A DNA stretch of 64,000 nt from NCBI GenBank assembly GCA_022496205.1, contig WTXD01000016.1, forward strand, positions 186,001 through 250,000, given 5' to 3'. This DNA comes from Gloeopeniophorella convolvens (lineage: Eukaryota > Basidiomycota > Agaricomycetes > Russulales). Of this stretch, positions 48,997 to 60,556 are shown one piece after another; position 1 is the stretch's first letter, and every line of letters starts with the position of its first letter. The notes beneath the pieces are model-generated. The model was not told the DNA's origin, made no database searches, and saw only the letters and a list, made by a program, of their open reading frames with translations. Made by a program: the position numbers and the translations under genes.

Positions 48997-49897
48997 TAAA
49001 CGAGCCCAGCCTGGCCGTATCTGCAGACCCGCAATCTCATTCGGTTTCCCTCGTCGCTACTATATTAATGACTGCTCTTTTGTAGATGAGTTCTGCAGTG
49101 TACAGCTCTCCAAACACATCGCGTGAAGGGTTAAGGTTATCGTATATCGATCGCCAGACACGCTATGGCTTTCAGAACTTGATTTCATGACATCTCCAGT
49201 ACGTGCTGACATACGACGACATACTAGTCTCGGTTCCAGCCGTTGCAGAGCCGATCGCTCCGCTCACGTCTGCAACGGGACCACCATGGATTTTTCAGGA
49301 ACGAGCACAGATTCAAAAATCAGATCACCCAATCACCATCCCTTCCCACTGATCCCACCACCACCACCTACCCCCGTAGGGCGTAAAATCCACGGTGGTC
49401 CCGCTCTGTGAACGTCTGGGAACGAGACTAACGACATACCCGAGTGCAGGCCACGCTACGCCGTGACTGAGATGATGTCTCCCGGGCGCAGGCCGCAATC
49501 TGACCATCGAGAGACTTGCTTCTGTGACTGTGAACGTTTGCCAAGCTCAGGGTGACCCGCACTCCGCTGATTGCTGATTGAAATGACATTGCTCCGCAAT
49601 CCCATCCATCGGAGAATGACTGTCTTCTTCGATCGGATGAGGTCAGCTACGGAGACCGGCGGCTGCTCCGCCGCAGGCTACAGCGGAGAACACGGGATGA
49701 GCGCGTGCAAGTCTTACATTTTCCTCAATGCATACACCCAGCGCCATTGAAATCGATGATCGTCCGCAATCATAAGTATACATACTTACAGCCCACGCCG
49801 CACTCGACAAACCGCACGCACCGGCGCGTATGTCTACTTCACAAAATATCACACATCTCGTCATTCAATTTCCTTCCAGAAGAACCCGGCTGAAATG

Positions 49898-49913
49898 CCC
49901 CCCCCCCCCCCCC
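49898..49913. repeat. C16 homopolymer
   Basis: Sixteen C residues about 200 bp upstream of P450 B6. Confidence 0.9.
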
Positions 49914-49954
49914 AGAGATGACACGTCATCGATCATCACGCATAGCAGCGACCG

Positions 49955-49966
49955 GCCGCTCCAAGA
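49955..49966 (+). promoter_or_regulatory. Shared upstream motif of P450 B6
   Basis: GCCGCTCCAAGA, identical to the site before B5 and at a similar distance from the start codon. Confidence 0.35.
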
Positions 49967-50109
49967 GAAAATGTACGGACCGTAACTCCTTGGGAAACGG
50001 CCACTCATACCGCAGCGGAAATATCTCTTGGGATCTCTCCCGGGAAATGCATATAATTATGGCAAACCCGCAGCATGAAACGATGCAACTCCTCTCCTCG
50101 TGAGTTGCC

Positions 50110-52320
50110 ATGTCAGCATCATTCCCCGACCATTTACTTCGAGTTCGGTCCTTTCTGGAACACATGACCGGAACTGATGCCGTTGTAATCACGTCTCAGT
50201 GCAGCCTGGTCAGCCTGCTGAGCATTGTTGTTTGTGAGAGTTGACCAACCTGGCTACCCTTCATAGGCAGCATACCTATATTTCAAGCGTTACGAGCCTC
50301 AAGCCAGGGCACCATTGCTCGTCCTCCTCATTCTTGCTCCTACAGCCCTCGCCTATTGTTTCTCATTCACCTTCGTTGGTACTCCCAGCGCAGTTGCTGT
50401 GGTATTCGCTCTGTACTATGGATTCATACTTCTCTACGCCGCCGTGTACCGGCTATCACCCTCGCACCCCCTGGCTCAGTACCCCGGACCATATCTTGCA
50501 CGACTATCAAAGATATGGCTCACTATTCTCGCCGCTAGCGGAAAGCAGCACGTCCATTTCAGAAAGCTTCATGAGCGCTATGGTGAGGTTGTCCGCGTGG
50601 GTAAGTGCAGTCGCTGAATAGTCCATCATTCCTCTTACGTCTCCCTACCAGGTCCAAATGAACTTTCTATCAGCGATGCATCCGTCATTGCGGCCGTCCT
50701 TGGGCCCGGAGGACTCGAAAAGGGGTGCTGTACGCATGACCCAACGTCTCCAAATTCCACTTTGCACTGACCGTACTTCGGCGCGCTTAGATTGGGACAA
50801 TCGTCCTGATGATAACTCTTTGATCGCATTACGAAATCATGCTGAGCATGCGCGTGCCCGCAAGCCTTGGGACCGAGCGCTTTCTTCCAAGGCTTTGAAA
50901 GAGTATGACGCAGTCATAGCTACAAGAGCCAGGCAGCTTGTGCAGCACCTCGAGGACATGATCAAACAACAAATGCAAACGTCGGGAAAGGCTACCCGCA
51001 CGCTCGACATGAGCTCGTGGCTTGGTTTTTTTGCGTCAGTTCTTCAGGTCAAATCAGTTCATCCCCGGCATTGTTGACAAACATTTCGGCAGGACTGATT
51101 TCATGGGTGACATGGCGTAAGCTCAACACGTGAAGTCTTCCTGATCGGACTCTAATGCGATACTCGCAGTTTTGGTGGTGGATTTGAGCTCATGGCCGAT
51201 CGTGGCGACAAGCAACAGGTTTGGAAGACCCTTATGCAGGGGATGATGTGAGTAGTTCGGTTCGCACATCTCTGCGGTGGGTAATCAGTCATCTGTTCGT
51301 AGCGTCCTTGGCGCACTCGCGCATATCACTTGGATCCTTCCTCTGGTCAACATGGTCTCCCCGGGCATCAAGCTCTTAGCTTCTTTTGGGAGGAATCAAG
51401 TCAATCGTCGACTCAACATGGACGCGAGTCGTAGGGACTTGTTCTATTACTTAGTATGCCAAATTCGCAACTCTCACCAATGATTACAAGCTGACCTCTT
51501 CGTGTTCGCAGAGCGGAGAGGACGCGCCAGAAGACGAGCGTCCTCCTCCAGACAAAGTCGCTCAGCAAGGCGTTCTCGCCATCATTGCGGGGTCGGACAC
51601 AACCAGCACCACGATGACTGCATTGCTTCACTACCTCGTGCATAACCCCTCTGTATACGAACAACTTCAAAACGAGGTTGATGCGGCGTTCCCAAGCGGC
51701 GAAGAACCTTTGGATATTCTGAAGTTGAAGGGATTAGGGTGGTTGAATGCGTGCATGTGAGCTGCCGTCCTCGATTTATCACTGCACGTCTTGATACTGA
51801 AGTCAACCTCTAGCAATGAGTCTCTACGACTCCAGCCCCCAGTCCCAAGCGGAAATCACCGGTTTGTTCCCCCCGGAAAAGGCCTACGAAGCTTTGGAGC
51901 GCAGTAAGACAAGCAGCCCGTTCATCCGCGTACTCAAAGGCTGACACAAGCCAAGTCTAATTCCAGAGCAAACACAGCTCTCCATCCATACCTATAGCAT
52001 TCACCGCGACCCGCGGAATTTCTATGCTCCTGACAGTTTCGTACCCCAGCGCTGGTTTGAAAAGACCGATGGGGCTCACAACCTCGCTGCATTCATCCCG
52101 TTCTCATACGGCCCGTTCGCCTGTGCCGGCAAGGGCCTCGCCATGATGGAGATGCGCATGCTGATATGCTGGCTTCTCCGGCGGTTCTCCTTTTCCGCTC
52201 TCCCCGGCTTCGCTCCAAGGGCGTGGGAAGAAGGCCTCAACGACCGCTTTGTGCTAGCCAGAGACCCCTTGATGCTCAATGTTTCCTTGCGCGAGCAGAT
52301 CAATGGCGTCGCTGGTTAGG
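50110..52320 (+). CDS. Cytochrome P450 family B, gene B6
   Basis: The start at 50110 gives MSASFPDHLLRVRSFLEHMT, joined in phase 0 to AAYLYFKRYEP. The proline hinge reads YRLSPSHPLAQYPGP, with Ser where the other members have Trp. It continues with GPNELSISDASVIAAVLGPG, YWDNRPDDNSL, microexon 51093-51116 (TDFMGDM), FGGGFELMADRGDKQQ, I-helix AGSDTTSTTMT, ESLRLQPPVP (ExxR), VPQRW and heme loop FSYGPFACAGKGLA with Phe at the arginine position. The C-terminus runs five residues past the usual VSLRE end (REQINGVAG). About 560 residues from ten exons; frame intact to 52320. Confidence 0.92.
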
Positions 52321-52852
52321 ATAGGCTGGTAGCTTGAAAGAGTGGGTATTTGATCTGGGGATGCTGCACCCCGCAGCGCGCTGAAATTAGTATGTACCAT
52401 TGCGAAAAGCTAAGGAATAAATTCATTTCTCGAAACCCTATATGATCATCGACCATCGATCACCTTCTAAAACCCAGTCTCAAAACATAAAGGATCAATC
52501 AATCGATTGATGACCGTGTCACACTCAACATGTTTTGCATGAATGCGCCCACGGTTACATACCAACTCGCTTGCAGCTTCCAATAGATAGTTTGTTCAGG
52601 CTGGCGCCCAAGAGATCGTCGTCAGTCTGGTTCGAAGTGACTCACATGCCCGCGACTCTGCACCCTCGGGGAGTCAACTAATCATTTGGCGTGAATCTGA
52701 CAAAGAGCAACGACACCGAGTGACCGAGCCTACTTATCCACCAATGCATCCACATCCATCCGTTCGGAACCTTAACATACTTGTCGTAAGGAGAAGGTGG
52801 GCCATGACTTCAAGGCCTATATATTGCACAATCTATGGGATATACCAAGCAT
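52321..52852. other. Intergenic between P450 B6 and SDR-2
   Basis: No gene seen; contains the SDR-2 TATA box. Confidence 0.5.
52818..52825 (+). promoter_or_regulatory. TATA box of SDR-2
   Basis: TATATATT about 35 bp before the SDR-2 start codon. Confidence 0.5.
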
Positions 52853-54003
52853 ATGGATTCCCTCGTCGGGTTCGACGAAGACCTTCCAGTAACTGTGCAC
52901 CATGAGTACGTCTCTTATATGTTCGCATGGCCCACCAGTTGACAGACGGCATCCACTAGTGTGTATCCAACCATCAGCCCGGAGGAGCACTTCTCGCAGA
53001 AAACGTTCTCGGGGAAAATAGTATTCATTACCGGAGCGTCGCGCGGTATCGGTCAAGAAACGGCGAAGCAATATGCGCGCGCGGGCGCGTCTGTCGCTAT
53101 TGTAGCGCGCACCCAGTCCGCCCTCGACGAGACAAGCGATGAGATTGCAGTCGCCGCCCCCGGCGCACAGGTTCTGGCATGCGTTGTCGACGTGCGGGAC
53201 CCAGAGTGTGGAGCGCGCCGTCCGCGAGACCTTGCAGCGTTTCGGACGCCTCGACGTCCTTATCGCCAATGCAGGCGGCTCGACGTCTCACGACAAACGT
53301 GAGGGGGCCTGAGTCTCTCCACACGGCGGTGCTGACGGCTGGCAGTTCTTGGTGACAAGGACGTGAACGGCTGGTGGAACACGATCGAGGTCAATCTGCG
53401 CGGCGTATACAATAGCGTGCAGTACGTACCCGTCAAAGGAGACCGCGCGATGATCCTGACAGACCCGACTTTAGCTCGACGATCCGCGAGATACAGAAAG
53501 CCAAAGGTCATATAGTAGTTGTGCCTTCGGGTGCAGCGCAGCGACGTCTTCCACATGGAAGCGACTACTGCGTCGCAAAGTACGCTGTCGGCAGGCTGGT
53601 TGAATTCATTGCAATCGGTAAGCGTGAAGTACTGGCAGAAAGCAGCTAACGTGCGCTCATAACCTGTTATTACCTGTAGAGTACCCGCAAGTGACGGCAT
53701 TCGCGATGCACCCGGGCTGCCTTCGGACGAAGGCCCAGGAAGATGCAGCGGTATTCCTTCCGATCCCGTTCGACAAGATAGAGTTACCGGCTGCAACCAT
53801 GCTATACCTCACTTCAGGAAGTGTGGACTGGTTGAACGGAAGGTGAGCTCCATTCCCGATGGGCTACACTTTCCGGCGGGCTGATGTACCCTCTCTGAAT
53901 AGGTATGTGTCCGCAAACTGGGATCTAGGGGAAGTAGAAAAGGGGTGGAAGGCGCGCATCATGGAAAAGGGTGGTCTTGTCAGCAAACTGTATATACCAG
54001 CGT
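52853..54003 (+). pseudogene. Short-chain dehydrogenase/reductase SDR-2, frameshifted
   Basis: Paralogue of SDR-1 with the same start (MDSLVGFDEDLPV), the same 53-nt first exon and nearly the same intron positions. Visible motifs are TGASRGIGQ (cofactor binding), IANAGG, VVVPSGAAQ with the catalytic Ser, YCVAK and MHPGCLRTK, ending SKLYIPA just before 54004. Within exon 2 the frame breaks at about 53206: VVDVRDPE is in one frame and VERAVRETLQRFGRLDVLIA in another. SDR-1 (DPNAAEAAV) shows that about two bases are missing. No GT..AG pair bridges the break. All later exons are intact, so the lesion is either recent or a sequencing indel. If real, the product stops near residue 130 and lacks the active site. 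Confidence 0.8.
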
Positions 54004-54552
54004 GACTGAGACACCGGGTCGGGTTGGATAATTCGGCTCCGCCGCGACCGCTGGCGCTGAAGCTTTGAAGAGCGAGCTACGGACGGTGTCCGGGTGAGCG
54101 GAAAACCCTACCTCACCGTCGTCTTCGTCTGCCGCGCGGGCTGCAATGCCAATTGGACACAAGCGGCGGCCGGGGACACCCGGTACGCGCGTACGCGCCT
54201 AGTGACATTCAGCGGACCTTCTATCTTTGGACAAGCATCTTACCCTTGCCGTCAAACCGTCAAACCGTCAGCGGGAGTTGCAAAGAGACTTGATCAATGA
54301 TTAATGACTTTGCACTCGCGCGTTCAGCCCTTCATTTGGCCAGTCTGCCACGGGGACTAGCTCAGCCGCCCATTTATAAGCGGTCGCGGTTGTCCATTGA
54401 CGCGGTCCCGTCGACGAGGTACCCGTTCACGACCTTACCACATCGCCACCAACGCACTTACATCCCTCAAAGTCGCTCCCCCAGGCTCCCCCTGCCCCAT
54501 CGACGACTCGACAGACCGCCTTCTCGTTTTTTCCATAACATCACCTCCGACA
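54004..54552. other. Intergenic upstream of F-box-type gene 3
   Basis: No gene seen. A 9-bp unit CGTCAAACC repeats at about 54250-54268. Confidence 0.5.
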
Positions 54553-55906
54553 ATGCCCAAGAACATCCCATTGGAAACTCTATCCGTGATATCTCGTCAC
54601 GTCGCGTCCAAGAAAGACCTCCTCCGGCTTCGCCGCGTGAGCAAATCGTTCCACAGTGCCTCAACACCTCTGGTGTTCGAAATAGTGATCGTGCACGAGA
54701 CCAAAACGAGCGCGCGGAATCTAGCACATATCATAAACACCCCCGGTATCGCCAAGTATGTTCGGGAGATACGACTCCGGGATTATGACATGAAGCGCCA
54801 TCTACGAAGAAGTGAGCGTGCCACTCAGGGACCCGTCTCATCTCTTGTATTCACCAACCCACCCCTGCGAACATAGATGAAGCATACGGAAATACCCCAG
54901 AATTCGAGCAAGGTGCGCTTTGTACCATTCGGACGCCCTCACTGTCTGAGAGCCATAAACAGTCAGAGTCATACTCAAAAATGCCTTCGCCCTCTTACAC
55001 CAAGTACCTGCACTCAAATTACTCGACCTCGACTTCACCGTGCCAACAGAAATTAAAGAGAAAATGGCAACTGACGACAATGCGGAGCCCTCGCCACTCC
55101 TGTCCTTGCAGTGGGACGTCCTCGGTTCGATCGCGCACAACCCACACCCGCTTCCGGCACTCGAGATCCTCTCAATTTCTTGCTGGCTCCCGTTTGCACA
55201 CAAGCTGTACGACACAGAGCCATTCGCTGCACTCGTCTCGAAGCTACGACGCCTGCATCTCGGCATAACCCTGAACCATGCGGTCGACGGCATGATCCAG
55301 CTGCCGGTACCCGGGCAGTTCTGGGACAGGTTTTGGCAAGACGTTGTTCTGCAACGCATGTTGGCCCGCGCAACGAAGCTCGAGGAGCTCGTTGTGCAAA
55401 GTTCTACCCAGATCGGGGCGCGGACGCACTTGGACTTCTCCAAGCTGCCCACATTCCCGCACCTCACATCGCTTACACTCGGGAACTTTGTCTGGGAGGA
55501 CAGTCTGGCACGTTACGGGACCAACGTGCCTCACATCGAGGACTTCATCACACGCCATGGCAGCACTCTGACGACTCTCGCACTGCATTGGTGCAAGATA
55601 GAGCTTCAAGACGAGGAGGGGGAAACCCCACCATTCCGTACATGGGCTGCCGTCTGGGACAACCTGGCTGAGAAGTTGACTCGACTTACAGACTTGGATG
55701 TGGAGTTTGATCCCGTGGCAGATGACACCGACCGTTGGGACGAGGAGGACCGATACCTGTGGTTGGATTCTGATTGCTACTATGTCTCCGTTGATGAACC
55801 GAAGGATTCGGGAAGCCGCGACCGGCAAGCGTTCGAGGCATTAGAGGTGGCTGTCCGTAATCGGAAGCCTAAGGCAGTCATTGGTAAAATGGTGGGGAGG
55901 GAGTAG
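54553..55906 (+). CDS. F-box/leucine-rich-type protein 3
   Basis: Exons 54553-54811, 54877-54912 and 54963-55906 sum to 1239 nt, 412 residues. The N-terminus IPLETLSVISRHVASKKDLL and LRRVSKSFHSASTPLVFEIV is a weak F-box-like module (hydrophobic helix, then RxVSKxF, then PxxF). The rest alternates short strands and helices with leucine spacing, such as LPALEILSISCWLPF, FPHLTSLTLGNFVW and LTTLALHWCKIEL, as in degenerate LRR proteins after fungal F-boxes. The tail is acidic. It is a tandem paralogue of the next gene with identical exon layout. Probably an SCF adaptor; the target is unknown. Confidence 0.8.
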
Positions 55907-56365
55907 TGCAGACAGCTAATATAGGTAGCCGTGACGAGTGTCGAGTACTCAGTATAAACACCGTAGCACCAAGAAACTAGAACCGCCGTGGTCCAGCTGC
56001 TATCACATGTGTCCCCGATGGTCAATGAAATTGTTAGTTTGCGTTTCGGAGTCGACCCGTTCGGTTCGATAAGTAGTACGTCTCGGAGTCGTCCGCGAGT
56101 CCTCGCAATCTCTCGCACGGCGGTTGTACTCGTACCTGACCTTGGCCTTGGGCGCTTAGACTCTGACTCGAATGTGAACTCCTTGACAGGCGCAACACGT
56201 CTCGGCATGCGGTGATTGGGCCTGCCAGAAACATCTCGTGCATCGAACAACAGCACCGAATACCCTGCAACGCGCTGGCCCTCAGGGCTAGTCTATCATA
56301 TCTCACTGGGTCCTAGTATTGAGCTGAGGCCTCGTTTCCCCTTGCACCTGCACAGTCATATCGAA
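55907..56365. other. Intergenic between F-box-type genes 3 and 4
   Basis: Nothing recognised. Confidence 0.5.
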
Positions 56366-57698
56366 ATGGGAAACGTTCCAGTGGTGCTCCTGGTCGAGAT
56401 CATGCGTAGCGTGGTGTCCATAGAAGATCTTCGCCGGATTCGCAGCGTAAACAAGACGTTCCATGGCCTCGCAACTCCCGCTGTATTCAAGAACGTGACC
56501 GTATACGCTACAACGAATGGTGCTCAAGGCTTCGTGAACTTGCTCAACTCGCCTGACGTTGCGAAGTACGTGGAAGACATCACGCTTGAGGAAGGCTGGA
56601 GGGAGCGTGAGTGTGCCTGTCTCGATGTTCGTCGCGGGGCATTGACCCGGGGACCGTAGGACCTACGGATTCAGACACTATGAACGATAGCAGCACATAT
56701 GAGCAAGGTAAAGCTGTCATGCAGTGCTGTGAGCACGACGTTGGCATGCCTGTCTGAGATCTTCGACAGTCGGGGCCACACTCAAGACAGCCTTTTCCAT
56801 GTTGCACCAAGCACCTGCACTGAGGTCGCTTACCCTGTCCTTCAACGCTCCGGGCGTCGAGGAGATGTCGTTCGACGACAGCGTAGGGCGTCCGTCCCGC
56901 TTCCTCTCCCTGCAATGGGATATCCTGAGTGCGCTCGCACACAATCCGAACCCGCTCCCCGCACTTGAGGCGCTCGCAATCAACAACTGGCTGCCGTTCA
57001 TGCACGACCTATACGACGCGGCGCCGTTCGCTGCCCTCGTGGCGAAGCTGCGGCGCTTCCGCTTCTACGTGCGCGCGGACGACATCGTCGACGCGTACTT
57101 CCAGGGGCCGTTCCTGCGCTTCTGGGAGCAGGCCGTCCTGCAGCGCGTGCTCGCGCGGGCGCGATCGCTCGAAGAACTCACGATGGACAGCAGCATCCCA
57201 TTTACGTCGCAACCGTACTTCGACTTCACCAAGCTCGCCGTGTTCCCGAACCTCAGATCGCTCGCGCTCAGGAACGCCCTTTGGGAGGACGGGGCCGTTC
57301 GCTTCGGCAGCATCGCGCCTGGCATTGAGGACTTCATCTTGCGCCACGGCGCGACGTTGAGGAAGCTGGAGCTACACCACTGCACAATCGATATTAAGGC
57401 GGAGGAACGCACGCCGTTCCGCTACTGGGCCGCCGTATGGAACAGTTTTTCAAAGAAGCTGACTGCGCTCGTGGATATCTCCGTGGAATGGGAGATCGAA
57501 CAGTACAGCGAGGACTTGGACGACCCGGAAGTGCGCTATGTTTCTTTGGGTCAAGCAAACGAATATTACCCCATAGATGACCTCGAGTGGGCGGAAGGTG
57601 ATGCGCCCGCACTCGAAGCATTAAAGATGATAGTCAAGAACCGGAAGAAGATGGTCGAGGGTGGAGGAGGGGGTGGCGACAATGTCGGAGGAATTTAG
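56366..57698 (+). CDS. F-box/leucine-rich-type protein 4
   Basis: Exons 56366-56606, 56675-56707 and 56770-57698 sum to 1203 nt, 400 residues, with the middle exon only 33 nt as in gene 3 (36 nt). The N-terminus is VPVVLLVEIMRSVVSIEDLR then RIRSVNKTFHGLATPAVFKN, an F-box-like start. Leucine-rich strands follow (LRSLTLSFNAPGVEE, LPALEALAINNWLPF, FPNLRSLALRNALW, LRKLELHHCTIDI), matching gene 3 position by position. The tail is acidic and then Gly-rich (GGGGGGDNVGGI). Function is inferred only from the architecture. It converges on SF3B6 with 222 bp between stops. Confidence 0.8.
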
Positions 57699-57920
57699 GC
57701 GGACACGATGGAGGATGGAGTCTCAGGGGAAGAGAATGATAACTTCTTTGAGGAATGTTGAGCCTACTAGACGGAAGGATGAAGGAGGACAGTCCGATTA
57801 GAGAGAATACAGTGGTGGTAATATACAGGGAGACAGCAAAGGGACCTTCATCACAATCAACATCGAAGTAATCGGCAAGCAGCAGCACATGCACGCACAT
57901 AACAGCCTCAATCATTCTCC

Positions 57921-58409
57921 TCAATCATCCTCTCCAATGTTGTGGTTTTTCTTCAGCTGTGCGAGCTCCTCTTCTCTCCGTGCGAGCTCCGCCTTCGCTG
58001 CGGCTGCATCCTGCTTCGCAGGCATGTGGTACAGCACAACGATATACCGTTCTTGCAAGTGAAAGCCATTCAAATGCTCGAGCGCGTTCTTAGCCTGTAT
58101 AGAAAGAAGTTCAGCTCTGAGGAGGAAGCACAGGGGAGAGCCACGTACGTCCATGACATCGTCGAACACTACGAATGCCGTCCCTTTCGACTTCGATTCA
58201 TTGCCAATTCGGATCTGCCGTATTCCCCCATACCGTCCGAACAGGTCGTACAGGTCCTCTCCTGTGATCTGGTAGTTGAGGTTCTTGACAAAGAGAATGC
58301 GGTTGGCGCCAGGAGGCAGCTTCGCCTGTCACACGGGCAATATCGTCAGTGGCTTCGCGCTTTACCTCACAGAGTATCAGATACGTACAGACGGTCGTTG
58401 CATAGCCAT
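57921..58409 (-). CDS. SF3B6: Splicing factor 3B subunit 6 (SF3b14/p14)
   Basis: p14 is the SF3b subunit that sits at the pre-mRNA branch site within U2 snRNP. Exons 58409-58389, 58325-58149 and 58094-57921 total 372 nt, 123 residues, close to the 125 of the human protein. The sequence starts MQRPS then AKLPPGANRILFVKNL (RNP2-like strand). It continues with YDLFGRYGGIRQIRIG, SKGTAFVVFDDVMD (RNP1 region), ALEHLNGFHLQERYIVVLYH and a charged C-terminal helix. A second in-frame ATG lies within the first exon two codons downstream of an upstream ATG at 58415 or so; I used the better-spaced one. Nuclear, constitutive. Confidence 0.93.
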
Positions 58410-58790
58410 TTCGTGTATTTATAGGGAGGCGCAATAGCAGAGTGAGCAGCACACGTAGTCGCGGGTGGATGAACGAGGCTAAGCAGCGCGGCCGCGGGAA
58501 CCCGGCATAGGGTTATGGTTGAGCCGGATTACGCGGCCCGCAAAGCCGCGTGGAAGCGAATCCTGTGAGCGGTGGCGAGCTAGAGCGGCAGATAATCAGA
58601 CAGATCTGTTGAGCTTTAACAGTGCGGCAGCCACAGTGCGAAAACATACATAACACCTAGATTAGCGGTATGAACAAACATCCAAGAACTAGGGAGAGCC
58701 CGGTACAAGACGCAAATGAAGTAGCTACAGAGTAGCGGCAGGGTCCAGTTCGGACAGCTAGATTATACTACATACAACTTGGCCCTCTCA
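58410..58790. other. Intergenic between SF3B6 and the PEBP-like gene
   Basis: SF3B6 promoter and the 3' region of the next minus-strand gene. Nothing else seen. Confidence 0.5.
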
Positions 58791-59715
58791 CTAAAGCAGC
58801 ACCGCCAGCAGCATCGCGCCCACGCTCACGCCGACAGCACTCACGGCACCGCTCGGCAAGCGCACGCCCGCACCCGTGCCCGTACTCGCGCCGCCCGGCC
58901 CCGGAGGCGAGCTCGAGTTCGATCCATTCGTGCCGCTAGTGTTCTGCGCGAGGTAGAACGTGCCCGCGACGGGGCTGCCGAGGTGCGTCGCAGCGACGAA
59001 CGCGGTGAGGTTCGTGTTGTTCCGCGGCGTGGACGCGTTGATGAGCGTCGGCGCGACGGTCGTGAAGTTCGCCGGCTGCAGGTAGAGCAGCGTCACGTAC
59101 CTAATGCACAGCGACAGTCAGTGCCAACACTATTGCCTGGTGCCTGTGGCTTACCGGTGCGGATCGGAGCCTGGCGGCGGAGCGGGCGCGAGGAACTCGG
59201 TGAGCGCGGGCGTCGTGTTTGTCAGCTGGGAGTGGTTGCCCGACGCGCCGCGTGCGAGGCGGAAGTCGAGGCCCAGGAAGTGCCGGAAATCGGACAGGTT
59301 TGGCTGCTGCGGCGTCAGCGCGTCTGGGTCAACGATGACGAGGACAAATGTCTCGTTCAGCAGCGCCGTCTCGTTCGTTGCGAGGAAGAAGAGCGGCTGC
59401 GGGACCGTCGCCTCTATAAAGCATGCGCATGTGTGAGAAGACGCGGGTGCAGGGAGGAGAGTGGAGTTGGTGCTCACGCTCGATGGACACGTTCTGCCCC
59501 GGAACGATCGCCAGGTCCGGTGTAGTAGTCGAGTTGAAGACGAGGTCGAGAAGCGAGGACACGTTAAACGTCGGGATCACGCTCGGTACTATGCTCGCAT
59601 TCTGGAAGGTCTGCATTACGGTGGCGGCCGTGACGTTAGTCGGGAAGGTGATATTCTGCTGTGCTGATGCACCGAGCAGGGACGAGAAAAGGAGCAGGAG
59701 AGAAACGGCCCACAT
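58791..59715 (-). CDS. Secreted, GPI-anchored PEBP-like protein
   Basis: The start at 59715 gives a signal peptide (MWAVSLLLLFSSLLGASAQQ). A phosphatidylethanolamine-binding (PEBP) fold follows: FVLVIVDPDALTPQQPNLSD is the conserved DPD ligand-site strand, then FRHFLGLDFRLARG, and YVTLLYLQP corresponds to the HRY..LLF strand. Two introns (about 59414-59474 and 59102-59153) separate three exons. The C-terminus is Asn/Ser/Gly/Pro-rich and ends in a hydrophobic stretch VSAVGVSVGAMLLAVLL, a GPI-attachment signal. Many NxS/T sites suggest N-glycosylation. Predicted at the cell surface or wall; ligand unknown. Confidence 0.85.
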
Positions 59716-60556
59716 GGCGGGATGTCAGGGCGGTCTCCAAACGGCTGCCCTGTTCCTGGAGCAAGCAGACACAGCTTTTATACGGGAGCCCAGGGGGGGC
59801 TTAACCTTTCTCCCAGCTCCGTCCGCCGATACCTTCCGCTGTGGGGCACGACGTGAATGGCGGTGGGGGACTCGCACGGAAGTGCCGTAATCGGTATCAA
59901 TGCTGTGAAATGGAAGAGGAGGATGGTAGCGAAGAATGTGATGCGTGGAAACCTCACCAGTCATGCAGAGCGAGGGGATGCAAAGAAGCCACGCATGGCT
60001 CCAAGTATAGATGGCATACGAGTGAACAAGGGTCACGAGCCAGTCTGTCCGACCGTCGGTGCTGCTGGTTACCAGGAAACGACGTGCCTTGAGCGCTGAG
60101 CTGCTAAAGCCAAGTGCATGAACATCCTGCAGTCATATTAGTGGAAGCTGTAGCACATTCTTCTAATGGCGTCATGTGCACGTCAAGGAGCAACCACGCG
60201 CAAGGCGACGAGAATAGTTCTCATGGATCTACGGGGTTCTGAGAACGTCCAGAGGTGAAGTGGCTGCGCCAGGTGGCCAACGGGGCCGATCGCATCCGAC
60301 TTAAGACGAGGGGTCCCGCGGCCCGTGGAACGTTGTCAAAGATAGGGTCCAGTGGTCTCGAAGATCGAGGGGACGACAAACGCACGTTGGCGTCGTGCAC
60401 GGGATTATGAACCACGAGAAGCCCGTATGCAGGACATCAAGAAAGTGGATCTATTCTGAGAAACGGCAATAAATGTTTCTAGACTGAAACTAAGCGTGAG
60501 TCGGGAGAGTGCTTGGACTCTTGGCGCGTCGGGAGAGGCTGCAGCACTCACACTCG
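59716..60556. other. Intergenic between the PEBP-like gene and LCL2
   Basis: No gene seen on either strand; contains the PEBP-like promoter. Confidence 0.5.

Larger units (their letters stand above)
48997..50109. other. Intergenic between P450 B5 and B6
   Basis: No gene seen. It contains a C16 tract at 49898-49913, the shared GCCGCTCCAAGA motif at 49955 and a weak TATAATTA at about 50052. Confidence 0.5.

Noticed and set aside
49898..49913. C16 tract as a telomere-like or structural element
   Set aside because: It is a plain homopolymer without a repeat unit, most likely a neutral slippage tract.
30330..52320. Assigning family B to a numbered CYP family such as CYP5037 or CYP5150
   Set aside because: The hinge, GPNELS and heme-loop pattern recall such basidiomycete families, but a number needs an identity search that I cannot run.
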